From Ciona savignyi (lineage: Eukaryota; Chordata; Ascidiacea; Phlebobranchia; Cionidae): DNA of 64,000 nucleotides. Both the position numbers and the translations under genes were made by a program. Location of the stretch: assembly GCA_000149265.1 (NCBI GenBank), contig CH003025.1, positions 433,949 through 497,948 on the forward strand. The letters are read 5' to 3'. Each line of letters starts with the position of its first letter. Within the stretch, counting starts at the first letter, position 1. The notes under the pieces are model-generated. The model worked only from the letters and a program-made list of their open reading frames with translations. It was not told where the DNA came from and ran no database searches. Shown here in pieces: positions 1 to 10,562 of the stretch.

Positions 1-2
1 CG

Positions 3-131
3 CAAGATCTTATCAAATCATTATTAACATGCTCTGGTCATACCAGCGTTGTGCTGCCTAGTACATTCCTACCTGAACAGTTCTTGTTCCAGAGCGCACC
101 AAAACTCCTTGTGATGGGTAGTGAATCGTAG
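3..131 (+). CDS. Possible 3' terminal exon of an unknown gene, cut by the left edge
   Basis: Reading frame 3 is open from the left edge to a TAG at 129-131 and gives 42 residues of normal-looking composition. A polyadenylation signal AATAAA lies at 220-225. I do not recognise the protein. The evidence is only an open frame at a window edge plus a suitably placed poly(A) signal, so this could be chance; the sequence left of the window would decide. Confidence 0.3.
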   Translation, partial: QDLIKSLLTCSGHTSVVLPSTFLPEQFLFQSAPKLLVMGSES

Positions 132-710
132 GTGTGTGGAACATATTCTGAGTAATATAATATCGATAAAAAAGACTAAAACTGATCAAAAGTTGGTGAT
201 AAATCCATTTTGTCCGAAAAATAAATATCTAAGAACCCATCAAATACACTATATTAATATATAGAAAAAGTGTCTAGTTATTTCATAAATTTGTGTTCTA
301 ATTCTTTCTAACATTTCTTTTTAAATGGTGCTTACACTATACACTTAGAAATTTAAGATAAATTGAACCTTAAAGAATAGAATGATCCTGAGATTTAAAT
401 TAATATAACAAGCTATTTAAACTCAAAAGCAAAAAGATAGTAATACCAAGCTTAGGAAAAGTTAATTTTAAAAATTATTTTTACTTTTACATTGGGCAGT
501 CATAAAAATGCGAATTGTTATTAAAATGTAAGCAATTATACAGAAAAAACTCAACTTACTATTGTTAATTTTTGCTGCATTAACACTATTAACTGTTAAA
601 AGTACTATTGAGACAAGGTATACCGGGAAGTAAGATTTCACTAAAAAAAACTTTCTAAACATTTTGATATCGGTAATATAGAAATGATTTTTCAAAACCT
701 GTTGACAGTT

Positions 711-1130
711 AATGAAGCTTTTCCAAACACCATGAGAGTTAAAGTAATAACTTCCTTCCTATAGTCATTGTTTCCTATTCAATTAATTTTAGTTTCCATT
801 GTCTGCCCTAGCTGGTAGCACAGCAAAGTATTCAAATGTTTAATTGTACATGATGATATGATTGACAGCTGGCCAACGCATGATTTATGCAGGACATAAA
901 ACAATACTAAGACACTACTATGTAATGCTCCATATCTCACTCAGTCAGACCATGAGCTTTTTGGGGTCTCTTAATTAACAAACCCAAAAACATGGACCCA
1001 AAATTGCAAAAAAAAAACACATGAGAACTGTTAGATTTAGATATGACTAAATCTCTAATTTGGTTAGTAATCCAAATAGAGTGGTAAAAAACAAACTCTG
1101 CAAAGCTGTTAGAAAACAAAATCAGCTTCT
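711..1130. repeat. Dispersed repeat, copy 1 (related to 2070-2560)
   Basis: Positions 711-830 match 2331-2427: both carry the motif TTTAGTTTCCATTGTCTGCC followed by a shared CTAGCTGGTAGCACAG. Positions 945-1070 match 2455-2575, both containing a shared AATTAACAAACCCAAAAAC and then ATTTAGATATGACTAAATC. The shared order of blocks suggests an old local duplication or two copies of one mobile element. No terminal inverted repeat or coding capacity was seen. Confidence 0.5.
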
Positions 1131-2069
1131 TTCGAGCAAGCCCTAGACAATATGCACAGCAAATTTAGTAAGTTAGAAAAATAGCCTTGGAGAAAACCTA
1201 AATAAATCAAGATATATTCCTAAATCATGATTTTAACATGATTAACACCATGCATTTTGACCCAACATTCCTCAGAAAGAGGTATCGAATTGGAATAAAA
1301 ATTTAAGAATAGTTAAACAACCGATACACCTAACCAAATTTTTAGTGACATGCAAGGGGAATTAATGGGATTTTTAATGACAGGCTAAGGGGAATTAATG
1401 GGAAACTTTTGGAGAGGTAAAATAATATAAAAATGGATACGCATTACGCAAGTATACAATTCAGCTAACATTTTAAGCGAAATTCCTAATTTTGTTATTC
1501 TGAGCCTCAATATTGCTTGTTATTCAACTTGAGGGACTGAATCAGACAATATACTAATATTATAAAAAAAAATAAGGATTGAGTGACCCTGGGACGAAAT
1601 AGAAGTTTAATAATCGAGTTTATTGCTCTTATGAAACGTTAATTACAATGTTCTCGCGGTGCTTAAATCTGAATTGTGGTAAATAATCAAACGAAGTTGC
1701 ATAGTAACCCAAAAATGCCATGTTATCTTAAAAAAATATAAATTGCTTATCAGCTCGAAACTTATATATACAAAAAAATATATTGTTTACTGAATAAGAA
1801 TTACTTTTTGGTTTTGATAACTCAAGAAACCAATTTGTTTGCGGTTAAGGACCCTGCTTACATAAGCATATATAACGTACAGTTAAAATATGTTTTACAA
1901 ACAAAGTTGACTAAATAAGTAGTTTTATGTTTTGGTTGAGGCTTCCAGAAGTAAACTAGGACATTTTAGTTTTTTGTCATTTCTAGATTACATTATGCAT
2001 TTACATGTTTCTTAATTACAAGTTGTGTGAGCCAAGCCACAAATATCAGCTAAAAACAAAAGGACTGAT

Positions 2070-2720
2070 ATTAACAAATTGCCAGTGTTCATTTTTTGTA
2101 TTCTTGGGTCTGTGGGAATTAAAAAAAAAATATGTACCCAAATTTATCACTTTACATACAATTCATATTATTTTTAATCTCTTAAAATTCCATCTTTATT
2201 CTTTTTGTTTACATATGGTGCCAAATAAAGACTGTTGACAGATTTAGATATGGTAGGGTTTTAGAGGATTTACCTGGAAACAGTTTAGAATATAGGCCTA
2301 TAGATGGTTGTTAAATGACATAACCTGTTCATCATGGGAGTGAAGCAGTAACTTCCTTTCTTTAGTGATTGTTTCCTAATTAATAAAATTTAGTTTCCAT
2401 TGTCTGCCCTAGCTGGTAGCACAGGACAAAAAACAATACAACGACACTACTAATGCGAGCTTTTTTGGGTCTGTCAATTAACAAACCCAAAAACAATGAC
2501 CCAAAATTGGAAGAAAAGACATCGAGAACTGTTAGATAACAGGATTTAGATATGACTAAATCGCTTTTAACCCAAATCTCTTAAATTTAATCTTCTAAAG
2601 TTCCAACTTGATTGTTTTTGTTTAAATATGGTGCCAAATAAAGACTGTTGACAGATTTAGATATGGTAAGGTTTCAGACGATTTACCTGGAAACAGTTTA
2701 AAGAATATATAGATGGTTGT
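2070..2720. repeat. Dispersed repeat, copy 2, with an internal duplication
   Basis: Besides the match to 711-1130, positions 2205-2320 and 2620-2735 are close copies of each other. Both contain GGTGCCAAATAAAGACTGTT, then GACAGATTTAGATATGGTA, then ATTTACCTGGAAACAGTTTA. No protein or terminal repeat is evident. Confidence 0.5.
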
Positions 2721-3568
2721 TAAATGCCATAACCAGTTTATTTAAACATGTCAATTGTAGCGAAAAATATATTCTATAAGTTTGCAAATTATTTGAATCG
2801 TGCAAAGATACGTTTTATTAAGCATAAACTTCTTATAATTTCAAACAAACCTGTAAACCTACCTCTGGACCTCGGGTAATTTACTGTCAGTACATTTTTT
2901 GTTAAGTAGCCTACCCTATGTTATGTAGATAGATATCTTAGGTGACGGACACAATAGATTTAGGACAGAATAATAGGTTTAGGATTTTGGTAAAACAGTA
3001 AATAAAAAGATGCGAGTGTGCACTTTTAAACGTTTGCACACTGCACACTTAAATATTTGGTGCATACACACTCGAGATCTCGTCGAAAAGTTATGTACTT
3101 TCCATACGGGCCTGCTGTAAACAGAGCAGAGAAGCCGAGTTCAGTGTTTATTAAGTTGTGCCCGCATATATTGAATTACTCATCATATGCATCAAGAATA
3201 AAAAATCTTCGGTGACGAAGTTTTGTATCGTGAGAAGCACAAATTAGTACAAATAGCAGCAGAAGAACTAAATTAATTTATATCAAAACGCTACATATAG
3301 ACAATTCATTATTTAAAAAATCATGAAGTTATCGTGCTTACTTAGTTACTTACCGTTTAGAACACTCGGCCTTTAATCAGAAATTTTCTGTAGAACAAGG
3401 TTTTATCTTCCAGAAAACAAATGACAGTCGTTGCACCAATGGAATTATTAGAACCCCACTGCAAAACCCCCATATATTAAGACACACGAAGAGGCTAATG
3501 GGGACGAAAAAGCAGATTTTGAAAAAGTGTTTCCGAATAAAAATAATATTTATATGTTAATAGAACTG

Positions 3569-3851
3569 GATAGGATATTCATCTTTATCCTCGTGAATGG
3601 GAAAACCAAGGGGGTTAACACACGGGCAATCGTCAGATCACCTCGCGCCCATCGTCGGGTTACCGGAGCAGTGTGCTGTATATGATAGACACTTTCATTT
3701 AATTTGGTAGAACCCAATAATCCGCTGGGTTCAGGCAATTTCCGTAAAGTGCCTTGCCCAAGAACACAACCGACTAGCTAGCGACCAGTTTCACATCTTC
3801 AATCTTTCGATTGAAAGGCGACGCACTTAATTGTTAGACCAACGGGCCGGA
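3569..3851 (-). mobile_element. tRNA-derived SINE, minus strand
   Basis: Read on the minus strand it starts with a tRNA-like head (GGCCCGTTGGTCTAACAATT, an A-box-like GTTGGTCTA, with a B-box-like region near 3790) and ends in a pentanucleotide tail of TATCC units. At least five good copies of the same 280-300 bp element occur in this window in both orientations, which supports a SINE rather than a functional tRNA. No clear target-site duplication was found for this copy. Confidence 0.75.
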
Positions 3852-4570
3852 CCTCTGATTACAACTGATTGTAAGGCTGACTGACTTCGTATTATTCCCT
3901 AAAATTTCAAAACTAGAAGAATCATAATAAACTAATTAATACTACGTGCAATAAAGAGCTAGACGCTCTATAAGGTTTTCACAGAACATGGACGCCAAGT
4001 TTGGAATGATAAATCGTAAACAAAATTTTAACGATTTTACTCGGCATCACTTTTTCAAAGTAATTTTTTTCAGCCCGGTCAGTTAGTAGCCTGGTAATAC
4101 GTCCGTTTACATTTGATAGAAAAGGACCCGAGTTTAGCCATTTGTTTGTTTGTGACATACTTTCTGCTCAGTTTGGTCGTAGTGTTTTAATTTATATAAG
4201 TAGATGTCAATATAAAATAGCATTTACACACAAACTTTTGTTTTTGATACCACCCTATTTCTTCCCTTCCAGTGTGTGGGCAGTGTGCCCACAATGGGCA
4301 ATGGCCACACTGGGTATTTAGAGGCACCCACAATCCTGTTTAAACCCCAATGTATTAAGTAAAAATCCAAGTAACTCCTCAATATTATGGTGGTTAGAAG
4401 TAGCACTTTAATTAACTTCTGTATTGGAGGCAGGGCGGGGGTAAAAGATTGAACCAAGCACTTCTTTGTTTTGGGTAACAGACTCACTTGCTATAGATTA
4501 AACCAACCGCTTCGACTTTGGGTCAGGGACATGATTAGTGCAAGGCGTTGCACTGTCATGTAGGACTTAT

Positions 4571-4854
4571 GTAGGATATAGGATATTCATGTTTATCCCC
4601 GTGAATGGGAAAACCAAGGGGGTTAACACACGGGCAATCATCAGATCACCTCGCGCCCATCGTCGGATTACCGGAGCTATTGCAGTGTGTTGTATATGAT
4701 AGACACGTTCCTTTAATTTGGAAGAACCCATTAATCCGCTGGGTTCAGGCAATGACCGTAAAGTGTCTTGCCCAAGGACACAACCGACCAGTGTCGCACC
4801 TGCAAGCTTTCGATTAAAAGGCGACGCACTTAACCGCTAGACCAACGGGCCGGA
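4571..4854 (-). mobile_element. tRNA-derived SINE, minus strand
   Basis: This is the second copy of the SINE family described at 3569-3851, about 285 bp, with the tRNA-like head at the right end (CCGGCCCGTTGGTCTAGCGG on the minus strand) and the TATCC-type tail at the left end. It lies just upstream of the TM2-domain gene. Confidence 0.75.
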
Positions 4855-4916
4855 CTACGTGTGGCAATGTCTACTGTCAACATGTTTAGGAGGAAAATTA
4901 AACCGGTGTATCTTAA

Positions 4917-4932
4917 CGTATGTTTTACCCAG
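4917..4932 (+). promoter_or_regulatory. Candidate acceptor just upstream of the TM2-domain ORF
   Basis: A pyrimidine-containing stretch ending in TTTTACCCAG lies 17 bases before the ATG at 4950. Ascidians such as Ciona attach a spliced leader to many mRNAs, so this could be a trans-splice acceptor. It could equally be an ordinary acceptor for a 5'UTR intron, or chance. Confidence 0.25.
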
Positions 4933-4949
4933 ATATACACAATTAATCC

Positions 4950-5618
4950 ATGAAGTGTTTTACGAGTTTATTTATAAGTTTAACTATATTCTTTGGTACT
5001 TCCTGGACAAATAGTCAGAACCCACCAAACACTTCATCACTTTCAAGTGGTTTGACCAATGAAACAATAGTGGACTATAAAAAACTATGTTCTAATCGTA
5101 ACTGTAATGCACTACCTGCAAGCTGTTATAAATGTAATACCAATGACAGTTGCACATATGGTGAAATAGCGGTATTTGACTGCCAAGTATATGATTTTTT
5201 GCAATGTAATGGCAAGAGAAACATCACAAAGGAGTTCCAATGCAAATATTGTTTTCTAACAAAACCTGGTGACGAGCACACATGCAAGCAAGAAAATAAG
5301 GCCTGCAAGGTTGCTGCTACTCCACGTGTTAAGGTAAAAGCCACATGCACAACTAAAGAACATGTGTTTTGCCTTGGAAAGAGAACATTTTCTAAGTTGC
5401 TACCATGCAATTGGACATCAGGTCGCAGCTGGCTTGTAGCATTTATTTTTAGTGTGACTCTTGGCGGTTTGGGATTAGACCGATTCTATCTGGGCTATTG
5501 GGAGGAAGGCTTGGGAAAACTGTTTAGTTTTGGTGGATTGGGTGTCTGGACACTTATTGATGTTGTGTTAATTGGAACTGGTTTTATTGGTCCCAGTGAT
5601 GGCTCACTTTATGTTTAA
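4950..5618 (+). CDS. TM2D3: TM2 domain-containing protein, TM2D3/almondex type
   Basis: The ORF encodes 222 residues in one exon. It has an N-terminal signal peptide (about residues 1-22), a cysteine-rich extracellular part with many CxxC-like pairs and NxT/NxS sites (about 45-155), and a C-terminal TM2 domain (about 158-215). The TM2 domain has two hydrophobic segments joined by the family's DRF motif, seen as GLDRFYLGYW. The juxtamembrane motif CLGKRTF...CNWTSGRSW and the C-terminal GPSDGSLYV match the TM2D3 subfamily better than TM2D1 or TM2D2. TM2D3 (fly almondex) is a membrane protein linked to Notch signalling and phagocytosis; its molecular activity is unsettled. The ATG at 4950 is the first in frame and gives the signal peptide. 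It is convergent with the desulfhydrase-type gene; an AATAAA at 5761-5766 abuts that gene's stop codon. The absence of introns is notable, since vertebrate TM2D3 is multi-exonic. Confidence 0.9.
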   Translation: MKCFTSLFISLTIFFGTSWTNSQNPPNTSSLSSGLTNETIVDYKKLCSNRNCNALPASCYKCNTNDSCTYGEIAVFDCQVYDFLQCNGKRNITKEFQCKYCFLTKPGDEHTCKQENKACKVAATPRVKVKATCTTKEHVFCLGKRTFSKLLPCNWTSGRSWLVAFIFSVTLGGLGLDRFYLGYWEEGLGKLFSFGGLGVWTLIDVVLIGTGFIGPSDGSLYV

Positions 5619-5760
5619 TTACACTTTTTTAACATGTTTAAGATACTTTCTTGGCAAGTGCCTGTCTTCTTGTTAATTTAATTTACAACAGTAAAATTCT
5701 TATTTAAAAAAAAAAGCAAACGATGTATACAAGTGCATGGTTTTCTGTAATACAACTACC

Positions 5761-5766
5761 AATAAA
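5761..5766 (+). promoter_or_regulatory. Polyadenylation signal for the TM2-domain gene
   Basis: AATAAA lies 143 bases after the stop codon and four bases from the stop codon of the convergent minus-strand gene, so the two transcripts probably overlap at their 3' ends. The A-rich run at 5705-5717 precedes the signal and is therefore not a poly(A) tail of a retrocopy. Confidence 0.5.
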
Positions 5767-5769
5767 TTG

Positions 5770-7646
5770 TTAAAACAGTTTTTGTGCAGTTTCTTCAAAC
5801 CATGAAAATAAATTATCATCTGTATATTGTCTTTTTAATTCTTCATTAATAGTGGAGTCATAAAGCCCAAAAACACCACCTATAACAATGGAATAATAAA
5901 ATATGTTAAGCAATCCATATGTATCATATTTTGTTGCAACTGCAAACAATCATACCTGTATGTATATATAGCACTCTGTTTCCCTGAAATCTTTTAGGAT
6001 TTATATTTAACTCGGTTACTAGTCCTTTTACTGCTTTTCCAGTGTATACTGGGTCACATAATATTCCAGTTTGTAAAGCGATTTGATGCAAAAACTCTGT
6101 TAAAACAGTTTTTTAAATGAAATGAAACAAATTTGACAATCATTCCTAAAAATACCATGATCTTGTTTATTTGTCAATCCATATCCAGCTCCTTTGTATC
6201 CATCAATTATATCAACCAATGCTTCTGAGCTGGTCTCGGAAATTCCAAGTTCTTTTAGCATAGCATTAACATGAGCCATGGTAAATAAAGTTGGTCATCG
6301 CACACTGATATTGCATGCAATCTGTAACAAAGATCATTGTAACAAGCTCCCGGACCAAGAAACATTTGTTTGTACACACCTTATTTTTTGTCCTGTTAGA
6401 TAATTTCCAATAGCAAGTCCAGCAATAGATCCACCACTGCCACATGCCAGTACTATATCATCAAAATCATTTAACACATTTTGCTTTTCCATCTCGTGCC
6501 ATGCTTCTATATAACCAAACAAACCAGTGCTATTGGAACCACCGATAGGAATACAACATACCGGACTGCCTGTAGACTTTCTAGATCAAATATTTTAGTT
6601 TATTTATGGTAAATATATCAAGATTAACACAGCAAACTTCAATACTTGATTTCTTCGGCTAAAGTTTCTTGTTTTGGTTTGATTGTTGTTTCATATTTGG
6701 AATTTTTTGGGATTAAGTAAATTTTGCTGCCACATAGCATGGAGGGCAGCAAATTTCCTAAGTTGTTGAAACTTGGCATGATCTAAAAATAAGTATAGTA
6801 AAATTACTAAAACAGTAAATCAGATTTTCTAAATCAACATACTGGATCAGTACTTCGGAGTAAAAGGTGGCTGTCAAGACCAAGTTCCCTGGCTGCAACA
6901 GCAGTTGCTCTGCAGTGATTTGATTGCATGCTGCCACAAGTTATAACAGATTTGCAACCGCGAGAAACTGCACTTGCAAGGATAAACTCCAATTTACGAA
7001 CCTGAATTAAGGTTTGCAGTTTTGTAAACCTACAACCGATATTTAATTATAAGTATCATTTAGTCATCAGTAAGAAGTAGGATAGGATATTTATATGTGT
7101 GAAGAGGAAAACCAATGTACAGGCAATCATCAGATCACCGCGCACCAATCATCAGGCCACCGTAGCTACTGCAGTGTGTTGTGTATGATTCACATGTTCT
7201 TTTAATTTGGTAAAACCTATTAATCCGCTTGGTTCACAACCGACTAGCTAGCAACCAGTTTTGACCATTTCATTCTAGCCATCTAGGGTGAGATTCAAAA
7301 ACATAACTATACATATTAAAACTTTAACAAAAACAGAAGTTCATTAGTACCATACCTTATTTCCACTTAGGGTGCTTCCAGTCAAATCATCCCTTTTGAT
7401 AAACAACTCCACATGTGCAGGCACATTGTCCAGTGTCCATTTATGTATGGGGGTTGGTAATTGTGCAATCTAAATGTTTTAAATGCTAATTCAATTTTTT
7501 TACACAAGTGGTAAAGCAAAAATAATTACTTCTTACAGTACTGGTACCTGAATTCTTTTTTCTGGAATACTCTTTAACTCCTCCGCCCATGTTGGTGGTT
7601 GGTAATCAGTTAAAGAATGGTAATTTTTTGGTTGAAATGTGCACAT
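5770..7646 (-). CDS. D-cysteine desulfhydrase / ACC deaminase-family PLP enzyme, apparent frameshift
   Basis: Eight exons are inferred from GT-AG borders and matching phases: 7548-7646, 7356-7469, 7001-6843, 6782-6646, 6580-6380, 6321-6156, 6096-5956 and 5879-5770. Together they give about 375 codons, the usual size of this tryptophan-synthase-beta-like family. Diagnostic motifs are SGNKVRKLEF across the exon 2/3 join (K is the expected PLP lysine), CGSMQSNH (exon 3), PIGGSN and CGSGGS (exon 5), LHAISVCDD (exon 6) and [10 protein letters not shown] (exon 7). Known members convert D-cysteine or aminocyclopropane carboxylate to a 2-oxo acid and ammonia. In exon 6, near 6275-6285, the frame before and after a T-rich stretch differs by one base, so as written translation would stop within about ten codons. 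Either this copy is a pseudogene or the assembly has lost a base. An intron (between exons 2 and 3) holds a degenerate SINE. Truncated copies lie at 32027-33433 and 53951-55412. Confidence 0.8.
7078..7260 (-). mobile_element. Degenerate SINE fragment in a desulfhydrase-gene intron
   Basis: It shows the same tail (GGATAGGATATT) and body order as the SINE at 3569-3851 but with deletions, and ends in ACTAGCTAGCAACCAGTTTT. Remnants occur at the corresponding place in the truncated copies (about 32790-32905 and 54744-54875), so it predates that duplication. Confidence 0.6.
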
Positions 7647-7934
7647 TTTAAAAATGGACGTTTGTATTACAGTATTACCTCTATGAAACCATGACATTAT
7701 ACCCTAAAATGCATTACATTATGAATAATATATCAGTATTCTTCAGAAAAATTGATTTTATGGTTTAAAAACCTCAAAGCTTTTCAAATTGCAAATTTTG
7801 CAACGTCATGTTTTAAGTCGGCCGGAAAACCCAATCGCAGAAATGTTATGGGATCAAACGGGCAGCTGGAGCGTATCAAATACGTCCAGTAACCTGTCAG
7901 AGTTGATCTGCGATAAACCGTGTTTACGACGAAT
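7647..7934. other. 5' flank of the desulfhydrase-type gene
   Basis: No gene is assigned. A minus-strand open frame ending at 7784 (residues ...FDPITFLRLGFPADLKHDV...) is preserved in the copy at 33571-33825. Both lie just upstream of the enzyme's first exon, so this may be 5' non-coding exon sequence. The duplicated copies are close enough at DNA level that an open frame alone is weak evidence. Confidence 0.35.
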
Positions 7935-8080
7935 GCTGCTGTGCACATTATGGATTTTTTTGAATTGTGACCACTGTGCATTTTATGGTACTTTTTGGAT
8001 TGTGACCACTGTGCACATAGTATTTTTGGATTGTGACCACTGTGCACATTATGGTATATTTTGGATTGTTCATTCTGATA
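7935..8080. repeat. Minisatellite, unit of about 35 bp, four imperfect units
   Basis: The unit carries TTTGGATTGTGACCACTGTG followed by CACATTATGGTA. Four units are seen here, about three at 33735-33815 and about one at 55573-55612, each at the homologous position of a duplicated block. Copy number therefore differs between paralogous blocks. Confidence 0.7.
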
Positions 8081-8420
8081 TCTCCTAACGACGTCATTGA
8101 CACTTAATGCAATTGTTTTCCATCTGTACGTCATTATTTGCTTTATAAAGCGTTGTGCGATCACACACAACTTAATAAAGAATACATCTCAGCGTGAAGT
8201 TTTCCGGTTTTTCTATTTAGGATCCGCATTAAAGCAGCACTTTCATGGCCATGTTAAAAAACTGCATTTGGCCACGTTAGAAATCTTAGAATGTGTTTCG
8301 TCAGCAATGTACAATCGATGATTTTCAAATTATCACATTGCAAATATTAAGCGACATCTTTTATTATTGTTTTGTCTTGAATAAAACAAGTAACGTTTTA
8401 AAAACCATGACGACTTAACA

Positions 8421-8723
8421 AGGACAGGATAGGATAGGAATAGGATATTCATGTTTATCCCCGTGAATGGGAAAACCAAGGGGGTTAACACGCAATCTTC
8501 AGATCACCTCTCGCCCATCATAGGGTTACCGGAGCTGTAGCAGTGTGTTGTATATGATAGACACGTTCTTTCAATTTGGTAGAACCCATTAATCCGCTGG
8601 GTTCAGGCAATGTCCGTAAAGTTCTTTGCCCAAGGACACAGCCGACTTGCTAGCGACCAGTTTCGCACCTGCAACCTTTCGATTGAAAGGCGGCACACTT
8701 AACCGTTAAACCAACGGGCCGGA
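8421..8723 (-). mobile_element. tRNA-derived SINE, minus strand
   Basis: This is a full-length copy of the window's main SINE, with tail AGGATAGGAATAGGATATTC at the left and the tRNA-like head complement CCAACGGGCCGGA at the right. The paralogous sequence near 41088-41110 runs through without it, so it inserted after that duplication. Confidence 0.75.
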
Positions 8724-10197
8724 CGAACAACTTGATAAACCTCTGGTCAAACTATTAAATGATAATGTTATTTTCCGAAAGATAGACTTATGCAAGCTAC
8801 GTTAAAACAGTGAGTAATTTCGCAGAAAATCTCTAGTTTACCGTCGTGTTGCCGAAGGTATTGCATTTTTTGTATTTTTATAAATGACAGATACATCTAG
8901 GATAACTGTCCGACGGGTTATATATATTGCAAAAGCTGCCCGTGAGTACACTATACTTCCTTCAAAAATAGTTAACGCAGTGATTTCCGATTGAAAGCAA
9001 CGAAAACTGAATTTTTATACAATGTGTAAACCACATTGCAGCAGCGCCGGAATCCAAAACTTGGGAACAAGATAATCAGACATGTATAGCCGAGTGGTGA
9101 ACGCGACCGATACATATACAAACTCCTATAAAAAAGGTCTTAATGACGAACCCAGAATCAGTTCGAAAATAATCCCGTTAAAAAAATTATACAGTTAGCC
9201 TTGTTTATTCATTTGTTATCGGGCCAAGTTTTAATGACACGATGACCTAATACCTTTTTGTATATAGTTCGTTCTATGTCTTGATCGCGTTATCTATTTA
9301 TCCACAGAAATGCACGATTGCCCATGTGTAGCCACGGTCGTTGTGCCAGTATTATCTGCATAAAACACTCAAATTATAACGTTACAGCCTCTACCACGCA
9401 TTTTGGCGAATGGTCACATATCAGCTATAGGTAATTGCTGCAATCTTTATACTCTATTAAACAGTGTAAAAGGGCTGGTCTATACAAACCACCTTGCTTG
9501 TATGTTCAGTTTCAGGTGGGCGTTATTTACCGATTTTAAATTATTTGTTTTTACATACTATCGCGGCCCTGGGACTTTAAACAGACTGCCGTTCAATAAT
9601 AATCAGAAACTCCTAAATTTACCCTTTCTCTACTTTAACGCTTTATATCTTTGTAATGATATAGTAAGAGATTCACCCCGTCAATAAAAAACGCAGGACA
9701 GTTATCGCATCGAAAATTGTGAAATTATCCCGCGAATACATAAAGGGATGCTACGACCAAAATAATCGTCGGATTACCACACCCCACCGCTAGGTTACCG
9801 GAGCACTTTAGTGTGCTGTATATGTTAGTATCCTTTATTCAGTTTCGACTGACGTTATACGTTTGGCGGGGATCAGAAACAAATTTGTTAGAAGTAAAGT
9901 AATAGTTGTTTAGTCCGCTGTGTATACTATACGTTCAAGCTATTCCTAAAATATGGAGGATTTACACAACAAATTTGTTCCTTATATTTGCGATGCTAAC
10001 AAAGCAGTTGAATTCAAACTCTATATACACTACACTTCCAGTAAATTACACATAGACACACAATTTTTGTATGAAAAAAATAATCCAGCCCATTTTGATG
10101 TAAAAGCAGCATGATGTGATGAAAAGCATTGAGAAGGTTCTGGTTCTGCCAAGACAGATTTTTACAAATGTTGACGACTTTTTAATGCAATTGAAAA
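8724..10197. other. Intergenic part of the X1 duplication block
   Basis: No gene is supported. The stretch from about 8730 on is paralogous in parts to 41085-42080 and 60560-61560. At 9954 an ATG opens a short frame (MEDLHNKFVPYICDANKAVE) that continues for 61 residues only in the copy at 41997; here it is cut by a deletion after 10020 and in the copy at 61473 by a stop. A tRNA-like SINE fragment may lie near 9230-9340. Confidence 0.5.
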
Positions 10198-10562
10198 AGG
10201 ATAGTATAGGATATTCATGTTTATCCCCGTAAATGGGAAAACCAAATGGGGTTAACACATGGGCAATCGTCAGATCACCTGGCGCCCATCGTCGGGTTAC
10301 CGGAGCTATTGCAGTGTGTTGTATATGATAGACACGTTCCTTCAATTTGGTAGAACCTATTAATCCGCTGGGCTCATGCAATGTCCGTAAAGTACCTTGC
10401 CCAAGGACACAACCGACTAGCTAGCGACCAGTTTTCGCACCGGTGGGCGCGAGGAGTTTCGACAGTGGGCGCGAGGTGATCTGACGATTTTCCGTGTGTT
10501 AACTCCTTTCGCTTTCCCATTCACGGAAATAAACATGAATATCTTATCCTATCCTATCCTAT
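10198..10562. mobile_element. Two 5'-truncated SINE copies, head to head
   Basis: 10198-10440 is a minus-strand copy lacking its tRNA-like end. 10441-10562 is a plus-strand copy ending in ATCTTATCCTATCCTATCCT. The two meet at their truncated 5' sides, giving a natural inverted repeat. The homologous blocks at 42218-42262 and 61694-61733 retain only the end of the plus-strand copy. Confidence 0.65.

Larger units (their letters stand above)
132..3568. other. Intergenic, AT-rich, no gene recognised
   Basis: Only short unrelated open frames occur here and none shows splice-site context or a recognisable domain. The stretch does hold internally repeated blocks, listed separately, and a short direct repeat near 1356-1410 in which an AAGGGGAATTAATGGGA-like motif occurs twice. 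Confidence 0.6.

Noticed and set aside
5705..5717. Poly(A) tract suggesting that the TM2-domain gene is a processed retrocopy
   Set aside because: The A-run precedes the AATAAA signal and no target duplication was seen around the gene.
9954..10040. Start of a conserved small protein MEDLHNKFVPY
   Set aside because: Only one of three copies has a 61-codon frame; the other two are broken by a deletion or a stop.
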